A DNA stretch of 64,000 bases, from contig MHBI01000082.1 of NCBI GenBank assembly GCA_001804815.1, positions 1 to 64,000 of the forward strand, given 5' to 3'. Within the stretch, counting starts at the first letter, position 1, and each line of letters begins with the position of its first letter. Position numbers and translations under genes: made by a program. Shown piece after piece: positions 51,290 through 59,868 of this stretch. Source of the DNA: Lentisphaerae bacterium GWF2_50_93. Its GTDB lineage: Bacteria; Verrucomicrobiota; Lentisphaeria; Victivallales; GWF2-50-93. The notes below the pieces were generated by a model. It was given only the letters and a program-made list of their open reading frames with translations, did no database searches and was not told where the DNA came from.

Positions 51290-53446
51290 TTATGCGTTTA
51301 TGACTTTCTTGATTTCCTGTGCGAGGCCTATCATTGAGTAAGGCTTCTGGATGAAGGCGTTCACCCCCATCGTCAGGACATCCTCGATGCGCTTGTCCTT
51401 CTTGAATCCTGAGACAAGCAGCACCTTGACATCGGGATTTATCTTCTTCATTTCAATATACGCTTCGCGTCCGGACATCTTGGGCATCGCCATGTCGAGG
51501 AGTACGGCCTTAATCCTGGACGCATTCTCCCTGTAGACGCTTACAGTCTGCTCGCCGTCCTCGGCAAATACAACCTCATAGCCAAGCTTGGTAAGGATGC
51601 TGTTCGCTGTCTTCCGCATGATCTGTTCGTCGTCGGCGACGAGTATGAGGCCGGTGCCGTCGGGAATCTGGTCTTCCGCCATGGCCTCTGGTTCAACAAT
51701 TCTCTGCTGCTCCTCTGCAACGGTGAATTCCGGCAGGAACACGTTGAATCTGGAACCGATTCCAGGCCTGGTTTCAACCTCTATGAATCCATTGTGCTGG
51801 CGGATTATGTCGTTTGCAATCGTAAGTCCGAGGCCGGTCGCCTGCATTTGTGATTTTGTCGTATAGAAAGGATCGAATATCTTTCCGATAGCATCGGGTT
51901 CCATGCCTACGCCCGTATCGGACACTGAAACGATCCAGTAAGCCTGTCCGATCGCCTGCGGGTGAAGGGAGCGGTAGGCCCTGTCGGGATAAATCTTGTC
52001 GATTGACAATGTGAGCGTGCCGCCCTGCTCCTCCTCGGGCTTCATGATTGTCATTGCCTGCACGGCATTGTCGCAGAGGTTCAGGAGAACCTGTTCTACA
52101 AGCGCTGGATCCGCCTTGGTCATAGCCTTGACATTGTAGATCTCGCCGACCAGCTCGATCCTCTTGTCTGCAGTGTTCTGGCAGATCTTGAGGATGTGCT
52201 GTACGACTCCGTTGAGATCGATGTTGCCCAGGCATATCTCATGTTTCTGGGCGATCGACAGAAGCTGCTGGACCATTACGACGGCCTTCTCCGCGGAACT
52301 TTCGATGACATCCATGTTGTTCCTGATCTCGTCGAGGTTTCCGGCGTTGCTCTCCAGTGAATATTTCATCATCGTTATCGTTCCGGTGATGGCGCCCAGC
52401 GCGTTGTTGAAATCGTTTGAGAGGCCGCTCATGAGATTTTCAACGATCTGCATCTTCTGCGCCTGGCGCATCTGGCGTTCCTTCATCTCCTGGGTGGTTA
52501 TGTCCTCCAGCAGCAGTACAACGCCATTGATGCCGGGGGCATAGCTCATCTTGATGTTGATGTATCTTTCACTGCCGTTGATGTTGACATGCTCCTTGGA
52601 GAACTCGCAGGAGCGCTGCAGCTGGTAGATCTTCTCATATTCAGTATGATAGGGTTTCAGGAACGGAAGAAGCTCCCATATGTTCTGTCCAATCGCCTTG
52701 TCCGCCATGAGCGTGAAATATTTCTCCGCATACCTGTTCCACTGGGCGACATTCTCCTCGGAGTTCACGAAGATGAGCACAGAGTTGATCGAGTTCAGAA
52801 TCGTCGTAAGGTTGTTCTTCGAATTCTCAAGGGCCATTTCCATGTCGACGCGGCCGGAGACAAACTTCCGTATCTGATAGACGATGAATCCGAAAAGCCC
52901 GAGTATGTTCAACACAAGAATTATATACAGGATCTTGAAGACCAGCAGCTTGGTTGAAACCATCTCCCCCAGATCCCTTTCAATCCTTTCAATTGCGCCC
53001 GACAAGTCAGTATATGAATTATTGAAATCATCGATGAGTTTTTTCTTCTCCGGCGTCATCTTGTCTTCGGCCGCCATGTAGAGCTTCAGCATTGCCTCCT
53101 TGTAGACGTTCAGCTTGCCCTCTATTGTCCCGCTTTCCCCAGTCTGCTTCAAAGTCAGGCAATTCTTCCTTGCGCTGTTTATGACGTCCCACGCGACGTT
53201 CATGTCCTTGTCGGAGTATCCGCTCATGATTTCCCTGAACAGGAGATTGGCGTTTGTAGCCTTGAGCTTGATATTTATCGCGGCGCTGTTCAATGACGTA
53301 TACTTGTCGCTCATGCCGATGATGGTGAAATACGCATAGATGTTAATCCCGGTCATGAAGATAAAGGCGATCGTAAGGAATCCTGAAGTCTTGATGAAGT
53401 CATCGTTCATGGATATGCTATGTCTCTGGAGTTTTGGATTCAGCAT
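51290..53446 (-). CDS. hybrid histidine kinase with receiver, missing phospho-acceptor His
   Basis: A 718-residue inner-membrane protein: span 1 (TIAFIFMTGINIYAYFTIIG), a helical periplasmic region to about 165, span 2 (ILYIILVLNILGLFGFIVY), a PAS domain (about 210-320), a DHp/ATPase core and a receiver at the C-terminus. The H-box reads GLSNDFNNALG, with Asn (codon AAC, 52415-52417) where active kinases have His. N (NLCDNAVQAM), G1 (DTGVGM) and G2 (GLGL) boxes and the receiver (LLDMAMP, Lys in QKPY) are intact. AAGGA lies before the ATG at 53446. It overlaps the upstream kinase stop. Confidence 0.85.
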   Translation of the reverse strand: MLNPKLQRHSISMNDDFIKTSGFLTIAFIFMTGINIYAYFTIIGMSDKYTSLNSAAINIKLKATNANLLFREIMSGYSDKDMNVAWDVINSARKNCLTLKQTGESGTIEGKLNVYKEAMLKLYMAAEDKMTPEKKKLIDDFNNSYTDLSGAIERIERDLGEMVSTKLLVFKILYIILVLNILGLFGFIVYQIRKFVSGRVDMEMALENSKNNLTTILNSINSVLIFVNSEENVAQWNRYAEKYFTLMADKAIGQNIWELLPFLKPYHTEYEKIYQLQRSCEFSKEHVNINGSERYINIKMSYAPGINGVVLLLEDITTQEMKERQMRQAQKMQIVENLMSGLSNDFNNALGAITGTITMMKYSLESNAGNLDEIRNNMDVIESSAEKAVVMVQQLLSIAQKHEICLGNIDLNGVVQHILKICQNTADKRIELVGEIYNVKAMTKADPALVEQVLLNLCDNAVQAMTIMKPEEEQGGTLTLSIDKIYPDRAYRSLHPQAIGQAYWIVSVSDTGVGMEPDAIGKIFDPFYTTKSQMQATGLGLTIANDIIRQHNGFIEVETRPGIGSRFNVFLPEFTVAEEQQRIVEPEAMAEDQIPDGTGLILVADDEQIMRKTANSILTKLGYEVVFAEDGEQTVSVYRENASRIKAVLLDMAMPKMSGREAYIEMKKINPDVKVLLVSGFKKDKRIEDVLTMGVNAFIQKPYSMIGLAQEIKKVINA

Positions 53447-53451
53447 GGAAA

Positions 53452-54750
53452 TCATCCTTCTTGATTGTTTATTTGGACTTCCCCCTCGCCGCCCTCGGCA
53501 AGAGGCAGAAAAACAAAGAACACAGAACCTGCACCCGGCTCCGAAAACAAATCTATGAAGCCCTTGTGCTCCTTCACGATATTATAGACCATCGACAGGC
53601 CTAGTCCAGTCCCCCTTTTTTCTTTTGTAGTGAAAAACGGGTCGAATATCCTGGCCATCACCTCTTTTGTCATCCCGACTCCTGAATCGGATACGCTCAC
53701 CAGCCAGTAGTATCCTTCCTTGGCATCCGGTATTATTCCGCACATGTTCGGCCCGACATATATCTTCTCCAGGGAAACCCCCAGTATCCCGCCCTTCTCA
53801 TCCTCCTCCTTCTTCATGATCGTCATCGCATGCGACGCGTTTATGCAGAGGTTGAGGAGAACCTGCTCCAGTTGCGTCAGGGAAGCCTTGACCATCGCCT
53901 TCTCCACCCTTATCTCGGCTATCATCTCAATTGTCTTCGGCAGCGTGTTGCCGCATATCCTGATCACATTCCTTAGCGCCGCAACCAAATCCACCTCCGC
54001 AAATGACAGCTCCTTCCTCCTTGATATCGAAAGAAGCTGTTCGACTATGTCCGCCCCACGGTTTGCGGATTCCTCGATTATCTCCAGGTCGTCCTTCACC
54101 TGGCCCCGGAGCGACTCAACTGTGAGCTTCTGATTGCCCAGCGAGAATTTGATGGATTCCGCAGTCGCCTTTATGCCGTTGATGACATTGTTGAAATCAT
54201 GGGACAGCCCGGCCGCAAGAGTGCCGACTATGTCCATCTTCTGCGAACGCCTTATGTATTGCTCCTTCTTTTCCTGCTCTGTTACATCATCGATGATTAT
54301 TACCGCACCATTGCCGCTCCCTGAGCATGGACATACAGATATGTCGATGAATTTACTGTCCGCACCCTTTAATTCGATTCTTCTCAGAATCAGCGGCTTT
54401 CCATCAGCCATCGATTTCTCGATTGAAGTTCTGTTGTCAAGCAGAAACGGTGCCAAGCTCCATAGGATCTGGCACTCACATGCGGAATCCGGTCCAAAAA
54501 AGCTTTTTGCAGAGCTGTTGAGCACGCACACCCTGAAGCCGGAGTCGACTATGATCATTATGTACGGTATGGCTTCGAAGACGTCGTGATATGAAATGAC
54601 GAACGCCTCCTGGCCCTCATCCGCGGGTTTGATTGCATTATCCAACTTTGACCTTATCAGTAGTTTATCTTTCTGTGATATACCCTCTAATATATTATCC
54701 GAAATCAAATTACTCAACACACGCCATTTGATTTTCTTCCGACTTATCAT
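53452..54750 (-). CDS. PAS-domain sensor histidine kinase
   Basis: A 432-residue cytoplasmic kinase without a signal or membrane span. A PAS domain (VFEAIPYIMIIVDSGFRVCV, about 57-155) leads to the DHp helix with an intact H-box (GLSHDFNNVI, His184), then the ATPase boxes NLCINASHAM, SDSGVGM and GTGLGLSMV. It is closely related in sequence to the C-terminal half of the next gene. There is no receiver of its own and no separate response regulator in the window, so its phosphate may pass to the receiver of the downstream degenerate kinase. The ends overlap, so they are co-translated. Confidence 0.88.
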   Translation of the reverse strand: MISRKKIKWRVLSNLISDNILEGISQKDKLLIRSKLDNAIKPADEGQEAFVISYHDVFEAIPYIMIIVDSGFRVCVLNSSAKSFFGPDSACECQILWSLAPFLLDNRTSIEKSMADGKPLILRRIELKGADSKFIDISVCPCSGSGNGAVIIIDDVTEQEKKEQYIRRSQKMDIVGTLAAGLSHDFNNVINGIKATAESIKFSLGNQKLTVESLRGQVKDDLEIIEESANRGADIVEQLLSISRRKELSFAEVDLVAALRNVIRICGNTLPKTIEMIAEIRVEKAMVKASLTQLEQVLLNLCINASHAMTIMKKEEDEKGGILGVSLEKIYVGPNMCGIIPDAKEGYYWLVSVSDSGVGMTKEVMARIFDPFFTTKEKRGTGLGLSMVYNIVKEHKGFIDLFSEPGAGSVFFVFLPLAEGGEGEVQINNQEG

Positions 54751-54813
54751 AGATTTCTTATCTTTTACGCATAATCATGCTCAACAGGAATAATTCAATT
54801 AAGGAATCATACC

Positions 54814-56502
54814 GTGCCTGATAAAAATTCGATGCCCGGAAAAATGCTCGCATGGCCGCTCTTCGGAGCCGGAATGGAAAACCTCGGAAAGAACAACCAG
54901 CCCTGCACCGTGGATGTCCCATCCATCGGCGACGATGAACTCCTGGTCAAGATCGACGCCATCGGCCTCTGCTTCTCAGACGTGAAACTGATCCGCGCAG
55001 GCAAGGACCATCCGCGCGTAGTCTCCCCCGACCTCGCCACTCAGCCAGTCATTCCCGGACACGAAGCCGTGATGACAATCGTCAGGACCGGCAACAAAGT
55101 CTCTGACAAGTTCAAGGTTGGACAGCGTTTCATAATCCAGGCTGACATCTACATCAAAGGCAAAGGCTTCGCATACGGATACGCGATCGACGGCGGCATG
55201 GCTGAATACAGCAGGATTGACCAGCGCGTGTTGAACGGCGACGAAGGCTGCTATCTCCTTCCCCTCGCCGATTCCATCCCCGCAGGCATCGCCGCACTCA
55301 TCGAACCCTGGACCTGCGTCATCGCAAGCTACATGATCGAAAACAGGAAAGCCCCTTTGAAGGGCGGCTCGATCCTCATAGCCTGCGAACCCGGCAACAA
55401 CACATCCTACGTTCCCGGCAAGCTCCTCGTCGACGCCAAGCCAAGGGTGATTTCAGGTTTGAACCTCAGCAGCCAGACCATCGAAGTGCTCCGGAAGCAA
55501 GTCCCTTCCGCCAGGATCGACATACTGAAGTCAATTCCTGAAAAAGGTACTTTCGACGATATCTTCATCTGCGAAGTCCGCGCCAGGCAGGACGCAGAGA
55601 AGATTGCGAAACTCGCAAACCGCAACGGTGTCATAAACTTCGTCGGGAACTATCCTGACGAACCGTGGTCCTTCGACATCGGTGGCATCCATTACAACGG
55701 CTGGTACTACCAGGGCACGAAATCGAATTCCCTCTCCGATGCGTACGGCAAGAATGTCAGGAGCAAGCTGAAAAAAGGTGGAACCTGCTGGCTTGTCGGC
55801 GGCGCAGGTGCAATGGGGCAGATGCACACACAGCTTGCAGTTGAATCGCCCGAAGGACCGTCGCGGATCCTCATGACCGACATGGACGACACGAGGCTCA
55901 AGCATGTCTGCGAACTCCTTGCCGACAAGATCAAGGAAAGAAAAATAGAATTCAAGACGCTCAATCCCAAATCATTCCCATCTCCCGCCGCGTTCGAGGC
56001 GGAAGTTGCGAAGTTCGCAGAAAAATCGGAAGGCTTCGACGACATAGTGATGCTTGTCCCAGTGATACCTGTCGTAAACTCGTCTGCACCGTTCCTGAAA
56101 AAGCATGGCCTCATGAACATATTCGCTGGAATTCCGGCGGGCAAGGAAGGACTTCTGAACGTGAGGAAGATTGCACGTGAAGGCGCACGCTACATCGGTT
56201 CGAGCGGCAGCCTGACAGCGCATCTCCGCCACACCTTGAAGCTTGTCGAGGAAAAGAAGCTCAATCCGGCGACAGCCCTCGCCGCCATCGGCGGGATGCA
56301 GGATCTCAAGAAAGGCCTTGAAGCCGTGGCCGACGCAAAGTTCCCCGGCAAGACCGTCATATTCCCGCACTGCGAATTCCCGGTGACTCCCATCGAGAAA
56401 ATATCCGACCTCTCTCCGGAACTGGCTGCGACGCTGTCGAAGGACGGCTCGTACACAGTAGAGACGGAGAAACTGCTGTTCGAGAAGTTCGGGAAGAAAT
56501 AA
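54814..56502 (+). CDS. large zinc-type alcohol dehydrogenase-like protein
   Basis: A 562-residue protein of the medium-chain dehydrogenase superfamily. The N-terminal catalytic domain has LVKIDAIGLCFSDVKLIRAG, PVIPGHEAVMTIVRTG and GQRFIIQADIYIKGKGFAYG. The nucleotide fold follows as GGTCWLVGGAGAMGQMHTQLA, with ILMTDMDDTRLKH. It is about 200 residues longer than ordinary members, with an extra central block (VISGLNLSSQTIEVLRKQVP) that itself resembles a Rossmann segment. Zinc ligands are only partly visible (Cys53, GHE). Similar long proteins occur in other sugar-degrading PVC bacteria. Substrate unknown. Confidence 0.82.
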   Translation: MPDKNSMPGKMLAWPLFGAGMENLGKNNQPCTVDVPSIGDDELLVKIDAIGLCFSDVKLIRAGKDHPRVVSPDLATQPVIPGHEAVMTIVRTGNKVSDKFKVGQRFIIQADIYIKGKGFAYGYAIDGGMAEYSRIDQRVLNGDEGCYLLPLADSIPAGIAALIEPWTCVIASYMIENRKAPLKGGSILIACEPGNNTSYVPGKLLVDAKPRVISGLNLSSQTIEVLRKQVPSARIDILKSIPEKGTFDDIFICEVRARQDAEKIAKLANRNGVINFVGNYPDEPWSFDIGGIHYNGWYYQGTKSNSLSDAYGKNVRSKLKKGGTCWLVGGAGAMGQMHTQLAVESPEGPSRILMTDMDDTRLKHVCELLADKIKERKIEFKTLNPKSFPSPAAFEAEVAKFAEKSEGFDDIVMLVPVIPVVNSSAPFLKKHGLMNIFAGIPAGKEGLLNVRKIAREGARYIGSSGSLTAHLRHTLKLVEEKKLNPATALAAIGGMQDLKKGLEAVADAKFPGKTVIFPHCEFPVTPIEKISDLSPELAATLSKDGSYTVETEKLLFEKFGKK

Positions 56503-56599
56503 TTCGTATCGGAGTACCGGCGTGGCGTAGATTGGGCGAATCTTGATTCCGTCTGCAGTCAATCCGCCATGGGCGGACAAGTGCCGCAAGGCTGGTCTT

Positions 56600-56634
56600 A
56601 AAGTAGGTACGGGCTTTAGCCTGTACCATTCTTG
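56600..56634. repeat. half copy of R2
   Basis: AAAGTAGGTACGGGCTTTAGCCTGTACCATTCTTG lies just upstream of the next gene. Only the left hairpin is present. Confidence 0.7.
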
Positions 56635-56648
56635 GATATGAGGCAATC

Positions 56649-57041
56649 ATGAAAATCCTGACAGCAATTATTCTTGTTTTCTTTGCCCTTCAAGTTTCTG
56701 CACAAGATGATGTGAAATATAAATACTCGTCAGAGGAATACAGTTTCCCCAGGGTTTTTGAAGCCGCCAAGAATACACCAAAATGGATAAATGCAAAAAC
56801 TATAACCGAACGTTATTGGGCCATATATGATGCAGCCAACAAGTATTCCGTATCATCGAAACCTGTCTCCGACAGATATACCATAACTTGCTATGGAGGC
56901 CCCATAGATCTAATGCATTTTTTTGGACTTGCCGCACAGGTTTCAACCGGGTCGAAAACATTGGAAGAATTCCTGTATTTGCAATGGATTGTGCAAGGAT
57001 TTCACCAGAGGCAAGGACGCCTTGGAATTCGCCGGTTTTAG
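56649..57041 (+). CDS. secreted protein of unknown function, apparently frameshifted
   Basis: A 130-residue frame with signal MKILTAIILVFFALQVSAQ. The mature part (KYKYSSEEYSFPRVFEAAKN, TITERYWAIYDAANKYSVSS, GPIDLMHFFGLAAQVSTG) shows no known family. After about 56985 the reading frame looks wrong; in another frame CKDFTRGKDALEFAGFRLEK, YKEQTIITRRAERK runs to a TGA at 57094-57096 overlapping the next start. The intact protein would then be about 148 residues and translationally coupled to the cystatin gene. It may be a real one-base mutation or a sequencing error. Confidence 0.6.
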   Translation: MKILTAIILVFFALQVSAQDDVKYKYSSEEYSFPRVFEAAKNTPKWINAKTITERYWAIYDAANKYSVSSKPVSDRYTITCYGGPIDLMHFFGLAAQVSTGSKTLEEFLYLQWIVQGFHQRQGRLGIRRF

Positions 57042-57092
57042 GCTTGAGAAATACAAGGAGCAAACAATAATCACAAGAAGGGCTGAAAGAAA

Positions 57093-57458
57093 ATGAAACG
57101 TACAGCTGCATATATTATTCTCATGTCATTTCTTCTTGCTACGGCAACTTTCAACATTCATGCTGAAGCCGCCGGCGGATACACCAAGGCGGAGGTTGAC
57201 GATGTCGAAGTCGCGAACGCTGCGAACTTCGCAATGAAGGCGAAGCAGGATCTCATCAGGAAGGATGACAAGGACGCAAATGTCTCGCTGGTCGAAATAT
57301 TGGAAGCCAGCAGGCAGGTTGTCGCCGGAGTGAACTACAAGATGAAGGTCAAGGTTAATGTGAACGACAGGGACCGCATTGCCGAGATCGTCGTCTGGAA
57401 AAAGCTTGATGGCAGCTACGAACTCAGTTCCTGGAATTACAAGATGGAATCGAAGTAG
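57093..57458 (+). CDS. secreted cystatin-like protease inhibitor
   Basis: A 121-residue exported protein (signal to about residue 24). The cystatin signature is complete: N-terminal Gly-Gly (28-29, AAGGYTKAEVDDVEVANAAN), the first hairpin loop QVVAG (75-79 in ILEASRQVVAGVNYKMKV), and a C-terminal Trp (SSWNYKM). These three parts form the wedge that blocks papain-type cysteine proteases. Bacterial cystatins are uncommon. It probably lies in the periplasm or outside the cell. The stop codon is inside an R2 element. Confidence 0.85.
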   Translation: MKRTAAYIILMSFLLATATFNIHAEAAGGYTKAEVDDVEVANAANFAMKAKQDLIRKDDKDANVSLVEILEASRQVVAGVNYKMKVKVNVNDRDRIAEIVVWKKLDGSYELSSWNYKMESK

Positions 57459-57521
57459 GTACGGGCTTTAGCCTGTACCATGCCTTAAATCAAGAAGGGT
57501 GCATGCTAAAAAATACCCGCC
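57452..57521. repeat. R2 element, at cystatin stop
   Basis: GAAGTAGGTACGGGCTTTAG, CCTGTACC, then a degenerate right half ending GGTGCATGCTAAAAAATACC. The cystatin gene ends AAG-TAG in it. Confidence 0.75.
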
Positions 57522-57572
57522 TGCGGAGCCTGTCGGACCTAGAAATGAGTTCAGGAAGAGCTGAATTCGTTC

Positions 57573-57644
57573 GTAGTAGCGCATGTTTGCGCGTTCTTCA
57601 GTATTTTGAGATTCCGTTAAGAACGCGCAAACATGCGCTACTAC
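57573..57644. repeat. 26-bp perfect inverted repeat (GTAGTAGCGCATGTTTGCGC arms)
   Basis: Arms 57573-57598 and 57619-57644 are perfect reverse complements; the loop is 20 bases. Each arm also has its own small hairpin, GCGCA-TGTT-TGCGC, so the double-hairpin plan holds. The rest of the 430-base gap before moxR (57522-57889) shows no gene. Confidence 0.9.
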
Positions 57645-57889
57645 AAGCGAAAACCAGTATGTGGATACTGTCCTTGGCGTGATTAGTCCCGGAGGGATTT
57701 GATGCTTGAGTCATTGGGAAACCGAATGTTGTTTGAGGCAGATCGATGACTTGCCATAAAGCTGGTCTTTTACAAATATAAACCGCTCAAATATCGCCTA
57801 AGTGCATTGGATTAATACATTTATTGCTATAGATTAAAAACCTTGTTTTTAGGTTCACTAATATCAAACGTAAATTTACGGAGAAACCC

Positions 57890-58900
57890 ATGGCGGATAA
57901 TATTCAGAACGAAAGCGATGTCGCCGCGATAAACCAGTTGCGCGATACATATGCCGACATCAAGTCTGAAATGGCAAAGGTGATACATGGCCAGAACGAC
58001 GTCATCGAAAAGATGATGATCTGCATACTCTCAAGAGGCCATTCCCTCCTTATGGGCGTGCCAGGTCTCGCAAAGACGCTTATGGTACACTCGCTCTCGG
58101 AGATGATGACGCTCAAGTTCAGCCGCATCCAGTTCACCCCCGACCTCATGCCTTCCGACATTACCGGAACCGACATCCTGCAGGAAACCGACCAGCCCGG
58201 AAGACGCGCCTTCGAGTTTGCGAAGGGACCGGTCTTCGCGAACATCGTGCTCGCGGATGAAATCAACAGGACTCCGCCAAAGACCCAGGCCGCACTCCTC
58301 CAGGCGATGCAGGAGCATGAAGTGAGCGTCGTCGGCAGGACATTCAAGCTTGAGGAGCCTTTCTTCGTACTGGCCACGCAAAATCCCATTGAACAGGAAG
58401 GCACATACCCCCTGCCCGAGGCGCAGCTTGACAGGTTCATGTTCTTCATCAAGGTTAAATATCCTTCGAAGGACGAGGAGCTGGCGATCGCAAAGACGAC
58501 TACCGGCGTCATGAAACCAAAACTGGGAAAGATAATCGACGGTGGAAAAATACTTTTCTTCCAGGACTTGGTCAGGAGAGTCCCCGTTCCGGAACACATC
58601 TATGAATACGTCGTCAACCTTGTCAGGAAGACACGTCCTGACTCCCCTGATTCCCCTGATTGGCTGAAGCCGCTGGTGACCTGGGGCGCAGGCCCGCGAG
58701 CCGTCCAGTATCTGATTCTAGGAGCAAAGGCCAGGGCCGTCCTTCAGGGTAGCTATCTTGTCAGACAGGAGGACATTGAAAGCGTCGTGAACGAAGTCCT
58801 GACCCACAGGATACTCCTGAGCTTCCATGCCGAGACCGAAGGTGTGACAACCGAGGACATCATAAAACGGCTCACCAGTGAATCCCAAATCAATAAATGA
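57890..58900 (+). CDS. MoxR-family AAA+ ATPase
   Basis: A 336-residue cytoplasmic ATPase. Walker A is LLMGVPGLAKTLMVH, Walker B is NIVLADEINRTPPKTQAALL, the sensor 1 segment is FFVLATQNPIEQEGTYPLPEAQ, and the lid domain follows. GGAG lies before the ATG at 57890. MoxR proteins act as chaperones with vWA partners, often on metal-protein or envelope complexes. The DUF58 gene starts inside its last codons, and two vWA proteins follow, so this is the usual moxR/DUF58/vWA cluster. Confidence 0.96.
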   Translation: MADNIQNESDVAAINQLRDTYADIKSEMAKVIHGQNDVIEKMMICILSRGHSLLMGVPGLAKTLMVHSLSEMMTLKFSRIQFTPDLMPSDITGTDILQETDQPGRRAFEFAKGPVFANIVLADEINRTPPKTQAALLQAMQEHEVSVVGRTFKLEEPFFVLATQNPIEQEGTYPLPEAQLDRFMFFIKVKYPSKDEELAIAKTTTGVMKPKLGKIIDGGKILFFQDLVRRVPVPEHIYEYVVNLVRKTRPDSPDSPDWLKPLVTWGAGPRAVQYLILGAKARAVLQGSYLVRQEDIESVVNEVLTHRILLSFHAETEGVTTEDIIKRLTSESQINK

Positions 58901-59798
58901 ATACAAGGGCGAAAGCAGCCATGACTTCCTGAACCCGCAGGTGCTGGCGAAGCTTTCGATGCTGAACGTCCATTCCCGGGGGCTTGTCGAAGGAAGCTTC
59001 ACGGGAATGCACAAGAGCCCGCACCGCGGCTCAAGCGTCGAATTCGCCCAGTACCGCAAATACGTACACGGCGACGACATCAAGAACGTCGACTGGAAAA
59101 TCTACGCCAAGACCGACAGGTTCTACATCAAGGAATTCGAGGCCGATACGAACCTGCGCTGCCATCTTGTCGTCGACTGCAGTTCATCGATGGGATATAA
59201 AGGAAAGCATGGCAGCAAGCTCGACTACACCAAGAAGATGGCTGCGACTCTCGCACAGCTTCTCATCCAGCAGGGCGACGCCGTCGGCCTCCAGTGCTTC
59301 AGCGAACATGTGACCAAGGACATTCCGGCGCGCGGAAGTCCGAAACACCTCAGGAACATCTTCGAGATAATAGGTTCGGCGACGCCCACGGGCAAGACTG
59401 ACCTTGTCGGTGTCCTGCACGATCTGGCGGAAAAGATCCGCAGGCGCGCAATGATCATCGTGTTCTCGGATTTCTTCACCGACACCGACGAGCTCCTCGA
59501 CTGCTTCCAGCACATGAAGTACAGGAAGCACGACCTGGCGATCTTCCATCTCATGGATCCCGACGAACTCAGCTTCGACTTTGAAAGGTCAATCAGGTTC
59601 CTCGACATGGAATCCACGTTCTCGGTGGTCACGGAACCGGCCGTCATCAAGAACGAATACCTCAAGGAGCTCAACCATTATCTCGACAGGATGATGCTTG
59701 GGTGCAGTGAATTCCATGTGGACTACAGGTTCACGAATCTTTCCCGGCCTTATGACCAGGTTCTGACCGAATTCCTGCTGTCGCGGCAGCGGAAATAA
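58878..59798 (+). CDS. DUF58 protein
   Basis: A 306-residue protein with the DUF58 signature: SSVEFAQYRKYVHGDDIKNVDWKIYAKTD, KEFEADTNLRCHLVVDCSSSMGY (vWA-like DxSxS). A vWA fold covers the rest (IIVFSDFFTD, AIFHLMDPDEL). The GTG start at 58878 overlaps moxR by 23 bases; the frame and conserved N-terminus support it. DUF58 proteins are typical MoxR partners. Confidence 0.92.
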   Translation: MNPKSINEYKGESSHDFLNPQVLAKLSMLNVHSRGLVEGSFTGMHKSPHRGSSVEFAQYRKYVHGDDIKNVDWKIYAKTDRFYIKEFEADTNLRCHLVVDCSSSMGYKGKHGSKLDYTKKMAATLAQLLIQQGDAVGLQCFSEHVTKDIPARGSPKHLRNIFEIIGSATPTGKTDLVGVLHDLAEKIRRRAMIIVFSDFFTDTDELLDCFQHMKYRKHDLAIFHLMDPDELSFDFERSIRFLDMESTFSVVTEPAVIKNEYLKELNHYLDRMMLGCSEFHVDYRFTNLSRPYDQVLTEFLLSRQRK

Positions 59799-59838
59799 AT
59801 TTTTGCTATTTCAGCAGCAAATCCAACAGGATAAGGAG

Positions 59839-59868
59839 ATGGTACATGCTAAAGCACGTACCTACTTC
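59839..59868. repeat. half copy of R2, at stop of the HEAT-like gene
   Basis: TGGTACATGCTAAAGCACGTACCTACTTC matches the right half of the element at 25131. The minus-strand gene ends AAG-TAG here. Confidence 0.75.
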
